From positions 1 through 6,302 of the forward strand of contig JAAYAV010000399.1 of assembly GCA_012719195.1 (NCBI GenBank): 6,302 nucleotides of DNA. The letters are read 5' to 3'. Source of the stretch: Anaerolineae bacterium. GTDB lineage: Bacteria > Chloroflexota > Anaerolineae > DRVO01. Position 1 is the first letter of the stretch. Each line of letters starts with the position of its first letter. The position numbers were made by a program, and so were the translations under genes. The notes below the pieces were generated by a model that made no database searches, was not told where the DNA came from, and worked only from the letters and a program-made list of their open reading frames with translations. This document shows, in pieces, positions 1 through 4,923 of the stretch.

Positions 1-410
1 CTGCCACGGAGGCGCAGAGGCACTGAGCTACCAGCCCATGGAGAGATCGCCCTAGGGCCGCTGCAATCCGCGCCTACCCTAGAAGAAGGCCGAGGTTCGG
101 CACGGGCCAGATCGTCCTGGATCGACTCCTGCAGGCGAGGATTGCGTGACACGGCTCTCTCGGCAAGAAGGTCGACTTCGGTGCCAAGGAGCTGCTCCCG
201 GTACTGGTGCGGGCCGACGATCTCGCACCCCACAGGACCCTGCAACTCAACCAGCAGATCCACGTCGCTGTCGCCCTGAGCATTTCCGCGTGCGCGTGAG
301 CCGAAGACGGCGACTGCACTCACGTGGTACCGGTCCCGTAGCGGGGGCATGGCCTGCCGAAGCAGCCATATTATCTCCCCCCGTGAAGGCGTTACCGCTG
401 CCGCCGCCAA
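1..410 (-). CDS. MNT-type minimal nucleotidyltransferase (antitoxin-like), C-terminus open at window edge
   Basis: Small nucleotidyltransferase-fold protein of the NTP_transf_2/MNT group. Known members add AMP or another nucleotide to a target, typically a HEPN toxin, and act as antitoxins. Read from TTG at 410-408, residues 36-55 give FGSRARGNAQGDSDVDLLVE, with G37-S38, exactly ten residues, then D49-x-D51. The third metal-binding acidic residue is probably D80 in EVDLL. I chose TTG because GGAGG lies six bases upstream (positions 417-421) and because it adds the expected N-terminal helix (EIIWLLRQAMPPLRDRY). The internal ATG at 350 would lose that helix and has a poor ribosome binding site. 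Conserved sequence ends near residue 105 (about position 95), where family members normally stop, but this frame continues without a stop to base 1. Both other minus frames stop at 74-81, so a small indel may have removed the natural end. No HEPN partner is visible. Family call is firm; target unknown. Confidence 0.8.
   Translation of the reverse strand, partial: MAAAAVTPSRGEIIWLLRQAMPPLRDRYHVSAVAVFGSRARGNAQGDSDVDLLVELQGPVGCEIVGPHQYREQLLGTEVDLLAERAVSRNPRLQESIQDDLARAEPRPSSRVGADCSGPRAISPWAGSSVPLRLRG
5..28. repeat. Degenerate 8-base periodic repeat
   Basis: Three imperfect octamers follow one another: cacggagg, cgcagagg, cactgagc. From memory, strings of this style (CCACGGAGGCACAGAGG-like) recur between genes in many environmental bacterial genomes. 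That likeness is recollection, not a search result. If right, this stretch is intergenic and the nucleotidyltransferase frame crossing it is not real coding sequence here. The window edge cuts off any further copies. Confidence 0.35.
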
Positions 411-481
411 CTGTATCCTCCACCCCCTTCCGAACCCTTCAACCACGTCCAGCAACACAGTCTACGCACGGGTCCGGCGCC

Positions 482-718
482 AGCGTCTTCACCTTCATGG
501 GAAGCTGGAACAACCTGCTCGGGCCGGTTGTCTATCTCACCAGCTACAAAAAACTCACCCTGCCCGTGGGGCTAGCCTTCTTCCGTGGACAGCATGGCAC
601 CCAGTGGGCCCTGCTCATGGCCGGAGCCACCATCAGCGTCATCCCGATCATCCTCCTCTACATGTTCGCCCAGCAGTACTTCGTCCAGGGCGTGGTCATG
701 AGCGGTATCAAGGGGTAG
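482..718 (+). pseudogene. C-terminal remnant of a MalG-type carbohydrate ABC transporter permease
   Basis: The last 78 codons of a binding-protein-dependent sugar transport inner-membrane protein. The fragment begins SVFTFMGSWNNLLGP and continues with TLPVGLAFF and GTQWALLMAG. It has a final hydrophobic segment of about 20 residues (ISVIPIILLYMFAQQYF) and the typical end QGVVMSGIKG followed by TAG. Family members are about 270-300 residues, so roughly the first 200 are missing, including the earlier membrane spans and the EAA loop that contacts the ATPase. In-frame sequence upstream of 482 is Pro/Arg-rich, low in hydrophobic residues and does not look like permease. The surviving part has no stop or frameshift, so the loss looks recent or is an assembly join. 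An ATG at 497 could only give a non-functional peptide. The stop is 31 bases before the amidohydrolase start, consistent with a former operon in which the transporter came first. Confidence 0.8.
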
Positions 719-736
719 ACTCACCCCATCTTTCCT

Positions 737-741
737 GGGAG
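737..741 (+). promoter_or_regulatory. Ribosome binding site of the ceramidase-family gene
   Basis: GGGAG with eight bases before the ATG at 750. It supports that start, after which the protein opens with the family's N-terminal motif (GFGKSDITPPVG). Confidence 0.55.
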
Positions 742-749
742 TCCCTGCC

Positions 750-2027
750 ATGCTCGCCGGCTTCGGCAAGTCCGACATCACTCCGCCCGTGGGCACCAAC
801 CTCACCGGCTACCTCGCCCGCCTCGGCCCCGCCATCGGGGTGCGCGACCACCTCTTCTGCCGCGCCCTCGTGGTGGGCCAGGGCTCCGATCAGGCCGCCC
901 TCCTCGTCGCCGACACGCTCGGCTTCGGCATCGCCTACACCGAGCAGGTCAAGGCAGCCGTCGCCGCCACCACCGGCATCGCCCCCGAGCGTGTCATCCT
1001 CGCCGCCACCCACACCCACGCCGGCCCCGCCAGCGTCTACCTGCAAGGCTGTGGCGATCTGGCGCTGGACTGGCTGGAGGGATTCCCGGCCAAGGCAGTC
1101 GCCGCCGTGCGCGCCGCCCAGTCCGACCTCAGCGAGACCGACCTGCGCTTCGGGACTGTCCCGGTGCCCGGCATCGCCATCAACCGGCGCGATCCTCAGA
1201 GTGGCCCTTTGGACGAGGAGCTGTCGGTTCTCTGGTTCCAGGGGCGCGATGGCAGACCCAGAGGCGCCATGCTGCACTTCACCTGTCACGCCGTTGTCAT
1301 GGACGGAGACAACCGGCTCATCTCGGCCGAGTACCCGGGGGCCGCCTGTAGGCAACTGGAAGACCTCACCGGCGCTCCCGCCATGTTCCTCCAGGGCCCC
1401 TGCGGCGACATCAACCCGGCCCAGCGTCACTCCTTCGCCCACGTGGACGGCGCCGGCGCCAAGCTGGCCGAGGCGGCGGCGGAGCTCATGCGTCAGGGCG
1501 GCACGGCGGTGGAGGCAGCGGTCCCTCAGGTTGAGACCCAAACCCTGGACCTTCCTCTCGTAGCGCCGCCGGCGTATGGCGAGATTCTCGCCTTCCGCCG
1601 CGAGCACCAGTCGGGCGCCTTCGCTGCCGACGCGGCGCACGACATCATGCGGGCCAAGATGCACCGAGCCATGGTCACCTGGGCCGACCTCACCATCGGC
1701 GGTGTGTGTTCCGGCTTGCTGCAGGGCGGGCTGACGGTCGCCTCGCAGTGTCTGCGCCTCGGCGATGTGCTTCTGCTGACGTCCCCGGGCGAGCTGTTCG
1801 TCGAGTTCGGGCTGGAGGCGAAGCGCCGGGCGCGGTCCCAGGGGAAGCAGGCCTTCGTCGTAGCCTACACCAACGCCGACATCGGCTACATCCCCACCGC
1901 CGAGAGCTACGCCAAGGGCGGCTACGAGGTGGATTCGGCCTACCGGTACTACGGCTACCCCGGACCCCTCGCCCCGGAGGCAGGAAAGAGGGTCGCCGCG
2001 GCATTGGCCCGGTTCATAGACGGGTAG
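750..2027 (+). CDS. Neutral/alkaline ceramidase-family hydrolase (N-terminal catalytic domain only), non-canonical nucleophile position
   Basis: A 425-residue protein of the neutral/alkaline non-lysosomal ceramidase family, zinc amidohydrolases that cleave N-acyl bonds. Visible landmarks are GFGKSDITPPVGTNLTGY at residues 4-21, THTHAGP at 87-93 (H88 and H90), HFTCH at 176-180 (H180), EYPG at 194-197, GPCGDINP at 216-223, PGE at 346-348 (E348) and GYIPTAESYAKGGYEV at 379-394 (Y380). H88, H180, E348 and Y380 fit the four zinc ligands known in the Pseudomonas enzyme. In characterised ceramidases the nucleophilic Ser lies in GDVSPN; here that motif reads GDINPA, with N222 at the Ser position. Classical ceramidases exceed about 640 residues with a C-terminal Ig-like domain, which is absent. 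No signal peptide is seen, so the protein is probably cytoplasmic. I infer a related hydrolase acting on another substrate rather than a true ceramidase. It lies between the permease remnant and the first aminotransferase on the same strand. Confidence 0.85.
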   Translation: MLAGFGKSDITPPVGTNLTGYLARLGPAIGVRDHLFCRALVVGQGSDQAALLVADTLGFGIAYTEQVKAAVAATTGIAPERVILAATHTHAGPASVYLQGCGDLALDWLEGFPAKAVAAVRAAQSDLSETDLRFGTVPVPGIAINRRDPQSGPLDEELSVLWFQGRDGRPRGAMLHFTCHAVVMDGDNRLISAEYPGAACRQLEDLTGAPAMFLQGPCGDINPAQRHSFAHVDGAGAKLAEAAAELMRQGGTAVEAAVPQVETQTLDLPLVAPPAYGEILAFRREHQSGAFAADAAHDIMRAKMHRAMVTWADLTIGGVCSGLLQGGLTVASQCLRLGDVLLLTSPGELFVEFGLEAKRRARSQGKQAFVVAYTNADIGYIPTAESYAKGGYEVDSAYRYYGYPGPLAPEAGKRVAAALARFIDG

Positions 2028-2063
2028 GCGCAGGACCGCTAGCCACGGCACTGCATGGCGCTG

Positions 2064-2092
2064 ATGCCTGCCCTCTCTCTCCTAGGAGGCAT
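2064..2092 (+). promoter_or_regulatory. Ribosome binding site of aminotransferase 1 inside inverted repeats
   Basis: AGGAGG at 2084-2089 with a six-base spacer fixes the ATG at 2096. The site overlaps a perfect 10-base palindrome, CTCCTAGGAG (2079-2088). It is also partly covered by a possible six-pair stem joining ATGCCT (2064-2069) with AGGCAT (2087-2092). Either pairing could hide the site in mRNA, but both may be chance. Confidence 0.45.
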
Positions 2093-2095
2093 AGC

Positions 2096-3373
2096 ATGGC
2101 GAAGTTGGCGATCAACGGCGGCACCCCGGTGCGCACCTCCCCGTGGCCCAAGTGGCCGGAGGTGGACGAGAGCGACGTCCAGGCCGTCTCCGAGGTCATC
2201 CGCAGCGGTCGTTGGGGTCGCCTCGGGGGCACGAAGTCGGCCGAGTTCGAGCAGAAGTTCGCCGCCTACCAGGGCTGCCAGTACGGCCTAACGGTGTCCT
2301 CCGGGACAGCGGCGCTGGAGATCGCCCTCCGCGCCATGAAGCTCGCGCCGGGGGACGAAGTCATCGTCCCGCCCTACACCTTCATGGCCACCGCCACCGC
2401 CGTCCTCCAGGTGGGCGCCCTTCCCATCTTCGTCGACATTAACCCGCGCACCTACAACCTGGACCCGGCGCTCATCGAGGACGCCATCACCGACCGCACC
2501 CGGGCCATCATCCCGGTGCACTTCGGCGGCCTGCCCTGCGACATGGACCCCATCATGGCCATCGCGCGCCGGCACGGCCTCAAGGTCCTGGAGGACTGCT
2601 CTCACGCTCACGGAGGCCAGTGGAAGGACAAGGGGCTGGGCTCCATCGGCGACGCCGGCGCCTTCAGCCTCATGTCGGGCAAGAACCTCGCCACCGGCGA
2701 GGCCGGCATCATCACCACCAACGACCCCGAGCTTCTCGGCTGGTCCGTCCTCTATCACGACTTCTGGCGCGGCGCCGTGCGCGCCGGCTCGGTGGAGTCC
2801 GAGTTGCCCCAGGGCTGGACCACCCGCTTCCCGGTGCTCGCCGGCAACGACCGCACCAACGAGATCGAGGCGGCCCTTCTCCTGTCCCAGTTCGCCAAGC
2901 TGGAAGATCAGGCCCGGCGCCGCTCCCGTAACGGCGACTACCTCAACCGCCTCGTGGCTCAGATCGAAGGCGTGCGCCCCTTGCGCACCGACCCTTACGT
3001 CACCCGCAACGTCTATCACATCCTTACGCTGCAGTACACGGGCGAAGGGTTCGGTGGCCTGTCGCGGGAGAAGTTCAGCCAGGCGCTCAACGCTGAGGGC
3101 ATCCCCAACAGCCTGGGCTACCTCAAGACCGTCTACCAGCACCCGGTCTTCCGGGAGGCGGAGACGGCCCTGCCGGGCGGGTTCCCGGTCAAGGGCGGCT
3201 ACTACGGGCGCGAGATAGACTACAACCAGGTGCACTGCCCTGAGGCGGAGCGGCTCTGCCACGAGGAGACTCTCTGGTTCGGCCAGAGCATGTTCCTGGG
3301 GCCGCAGTCGGACATGGATGACGTGGCCGAAGCGATCCAGAAGATCAGGGCCAACGCCCGCGAACTGCGCTAG
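2096..3373 (+). CDS. DegT/DnrJ/EryC1/StrS family PLP aminotransferase 1
   Basis: A 425-residue fold-type I PLP enzyme of the sugar aminotransferase family, which transfers an amino group between an amino acid and a keto-sugar or keto-cyclitol. Visible in order: LAINGGTPVR near the N-terminus, SSGTAALE at 68-75 (cofactor phosphate region), GDEVIVPPYTF at 86-96, VDINPRTYNLD at 113-123, LEDCSHAHGG at 165-174 with D167 expected to hold the pyridine nitrogen, and SGKNLATGEAG at 194-204 with K196 as the Schiff-base lysine. A C-terminal CPEAERLC-type block (381-388) ends in the LGPQSDMDDVAEAIQKI helix. The usual GEGG after the lysine is GEAG, and the family's FRNxG loop is replaced by a longer YHDFWRG segment before NDRTNEIEAALLLSQ. 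The start is fixed by AGGAGG six bases upstream; the frame is open further upstream over the preceding gene, but that part is spurious. The substrate is unknown. Gaps of 68 and 116 bases on the same strand suggest co-transcription with both neighbours. Confidence 0.92.
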   Translation: MAKLAINGGTPVRTSPWPKWPEVDESDVQAVSEVIRSGRWGRLGGTKSAEFEQKFAAYQGCQYGLTVSSGTAALEIALRAMKLAPGDEVIVPPYTFMATATAVLQVGALPIFVDINPRTYNLDPALIEDAITDRTRAIIPVHFGGLPCDMDPIMAIARRHGLKVLEDCSHAHGGQWKDKGLGSIGDAGAFSLMSGKNLATGEAGIITTNDPELLGWSVLYHDFWRGAVRAGSVESELPQGWTTRFPVLAGNDRTNEIEAALLLSQFAKLEDQARRRSRNGDYLNRLVAQIEGVRPLRTDPYVTRNVYHILTLQYTGEGFGGLSREKFSQALNAEGIPNSLGYLKTVYQHPVFREAETALPGGFPVKGGYYGREIDYNQVHCPEAERLCHEETLWFGQSMFLGPQSDMDDVAEAIQKIRANARELR

Positions 3374-3489
3374 CCTCCGGCCGGCCGAGGGGGCACCCCA
3401 GCGGTGCGACGCTACCCCAGATCCATCAACACTGCTATAGTAAGGGGCAACTGGCCGGCACAGCCGGCAACCACCAGGAGGATAGCGGC
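3374..3489 (+). promoter_or_regulatory. Gap between the aminotransferases with small hairpins and a ribosome binding site
   Basis: No gene is seen in this gap. Directly after the stop is a GC palindrome, CGGCCGGCCG (3378-3387). A five-pair stem GCACC/GGTGC (3393-3397 with 3403-3407) follows, and then a six-pair stem GCCGGC/GCCGGC with loop ACA (3454-3468). None has a T-run, so none is a convincing terminator. AGGAGG at 3476-3481, eight bases before the ATG at 3490, is a strong ribosome binding site. TATAGT at 3436-3441 resembles a -10 box, but no -35 match sits at the right distance, so I do not call a promoter. Confidence 0.35.
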
Positions 3490-4716
3490 ATGGCTAGCGG
3501 ACAGCGATTGGCGATTGACGGCGGCGCCCCCGTGCGCACGGCACCCTTCCCCGCCTGGCCCGTCTATGGCGAGGCAGAGGAGCAGGCCCTCCTGGGAGCC
3601 CTGCGCAGCAACAAGTGGGGTATCGGCAGTGAGCTGATCGCCGAGTTCGAGGAGAAGTTCGCCGCCCTCCAGGACGCGAAACAGTGCATCTCCGTCTTCA
3701 ACGGTACTGTGGCCATCGAGGTCGCCCTGCGCGCAGCCGGCGTCAGCTACGGCGACGAGGTCATCGTCACGCCCTACACCTTCGTCGCCACTGCCTCGGC
3801 CGTCCTCATGGTCGGCGGCATCCCCGTCTTCGCCGACATTGACCCCGACACCTACCAACTGGACGCCCAATCGGCCAAGGGCCTCATCACCGAGCGCACC
3901 AAGGTCATCATCCCGGTGCACATCGGCGGCGGACCTGCCGACCTGGACGCCGTGCTCGATGTGGCCCGGCCCGCCGGGCTGAAAGTCATCGAAGACAGCG
4001 CCCAGGCCCACCTGGCCGCCTGGAAGGGCACCCGCGTGGGCGCCATCGGCGACCTGGGCACCTTCTCCTTCCAGTCCAGCAAGAACCTCACCGCCGGCGA
4101 GGGCGGGGCCATTGTCGGCAACGACGACGCTCTCATGGACCGCGTCTGGTCCTTCCGCAACGTCGGCCGCGTCCGCGAGGGCGCCTGGTACCAGCATGAA
4201 GTGCTGGGCGGCAATGCCCGCATGGGTGCCTGGCAGGCGGCCGTCCTGTTGGCGCAGATGACGCGCGCCGAGGAGCAGTTGGCCCGGCGCGAGGCGAACG
4301 GCACACTGCTGACCGACTTGCTGGGCCGCATCCCCGGCATCCGCCCGCTCAAGCGCGATGCACGCGTCACCCATCACGCCTACCATCTCTACATCTTCCG
4401 CTACGATGCCGCCGCCTTCGGTGGCCGTCCCCGTGAGGACTTCTTCAAGGCCCTGGCGGCAGAAGGGGTCGCTTGCTCGGCCGGTTACAACCCGCTCTAC
4501 CGCATGAACGCCATCATTGACGCCTCCGAGACCATCGGCCGCATGACAGGCACGCCGATAGCCTCGGTGGAGACGAATGCCGAGCGCTGCCCGGTGGCGG
4601 AGCGCGTCTGCGCCGAGGAGAGCTGCTGGCTAAGCCAGAACCTGCTCCTCGGCCCAGAGCAGGACATGCACGACATCGCCAACGCCGTCGCCAAGATTCA
4701 GAAGGCCTGGAGCTAG
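3490..4716 (+). CDS. DegT/DnrJ/EryC1/StrS family PLP aminotransferase 2
   Basis: A 408-residue paralogue of the preceding aminotransferase; the two align over their whole length from LAI(N/D)GG at the N-terminus to the C-terminal (M/I)xD(V/I)AxA(I/V)xKI helix. Landmarks are NGTVAIE at 71-77, GDEVIVTPYTF at 88-98, DIDPDTYQLD at 116-125, IEDSAQAH at 167-174 with D169 as the pyridine-contacting Asp, and SSKNLTAGEGG at 196-206 with K198 as the PLP lysine. FRNVGR at 222-227 and GNARMGAWQAAVLLAQ at 241-256 are the family elements that shape the partner-subunit side of the active site. The C-terminal CPVAERVC block at 367-374 is shared with its neighbour. This copy keeps the consensus GEGG and FRNxG features that copy 1 has lost, so it is the more orthodox enzyme. 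The expected role is a PLP-dependent transamination of a keto-sugar or cyclitol; the substrate is not deducible. A strong terminator-like hairpin follows 40 bases after the stop, suggesting the operon ends here. Confidence 0.92.
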   Translation: MASGQRLAIDGGAPVRTAPFPAWPVYGEAEEQALLGALRSNKWGIGSELIAEFEEKFAALQDAKQCISVFNGTVAIEVALRAAGVSYGDEVIVTPYTFVATASAVLMVGGIPVFADIDPDTYQLDAQSAKGLITERTKVIIPVHIGGGPADLDAVLDVARPAGLKVIEDSAQAHLAAWKGTRVGAIGDLGTFSFQSSKNLTAGEGGAIVGNDDALMDRVWSFRNVGRVREGAWYQHEVLGGNARMGAWQAAVLLAQMTRAEEQLARREANGTLLTDLLGRIPGIRPLKRDARVTHHAYHLYIFRYDAAAFGGRPREDFFKALAAEGVACSAGYNPLYRMNAIIDASETIGRMTGTPIASVETNAERCPVAERVCAEESCWLSQNLLLGPEQDMHDIANAVAKIQKAWS

Positions 4717-4755
4717 GCCGGGATCGCTTCTCGCCGCTCTGCATCGGCACCACCT

Positions 4756-4807
4756 GAGCGCCACCGCGGTCCTCCGCCCTCTATGGGGGGCGGTCGCGGT
4801 GGCGTTC
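4756..4807 (+). terminator. Bipartite GC-rich hairpin, probable transcription terminator
   Basis: An outer stem of thirteen pairs joins 4756-4768 (GAGCGCCACCGCG) with 4795-4807 (CGCGGTGGCGTTC), including one G-U pair. An inner stem joins CCGCCC (4774-4779) with GGGCGG (4788-4793) around an eight-base loop. It lies 40 bases after the aminotransferase 2 stop and well ahead of the DUF4838 gene. No T-run follows, so it is not a classical intrinsic terminator; such T-less hairpins are common in high-GC genomes. It could also stabilise the 3' end of the mRNA. Confidence 0.6.
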
Positions 4808-4910
4808 GCTCGCTATACAACCGGCGCTATCACGACTAAGCTACTCTTCGTGTTCAAGCGCTCCAGGCGCGCGGCTCCCGCCTCCGCCTGACCCGGATCT
4901 CACCTCAAGC

Positions 4911-4917
4911 AAGGAGG
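4911..4917 (+). promoter_or_regulatory. Ribosome binding site of the DUF4838 gene
   Basis: AAGGAGG with six bases before the ATG at 4924 is close to ideal and fixes the start. Between the hairpin and this site (4808-4910) I see no convincing promoter, although a separate promoter for this gene would be expected there. Confidence 0.7.
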
Positions 4918-4923
4918 CCCTAG

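Noticed and set aside
20..45. tRNA-like string (ggtagctcagt on the minus strand)
   Set aside because: Only the D-arm-like phrase is present; no anticodon arm, T arm or acceptor stem can be fitted.
74..319. Alternative minus-strand frame over the nucleotidyltransferase
   Set aside because: The catalytic GSX10DXD motif lies in the other frame starting at 410; this frame gives no family resemblance. Its stop may matter only if an indel shifted the real gene.
349..1563. Plus-strand open frame overlapping the permease remnant and the hydrolase
   Set aside because: The product is Pro/Ser/Ala/Arg-rich low-complexity sequence in a shifted frame of two recognisable coding regions.
708..2051. Long open frame on the minus strand opposite the ceramidase-family gene
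   Set aside because: It mirrors the codon bias of the plus-strand gene (G/C third positions). Its product is Gly/Val/Ala/Asp-rich with no recognisable motif, while the plus strand shows clear family motifs.
2288..3262. Minus-strand open frame opposite aminotransferase 1
   Set aside because: Shadow of a GC-rich gene; no motif and no ribosome binding site that matters. The same applies to the minus frames at 3412-4386 and 4960-6243.
4814..4819. TATACA as a possible -10 box for the DUF4838 gene
   Set aside because: No -35-like sequence lies 16-18 bases upstream, and it sits almost against the hairpin.
4852..4865. Possible LacI-type operator around AAGCGCTC
   Set aside because: Only a six-base palindromic core (AGCGCT) is present; the flanks do not match as an inverted repeat.
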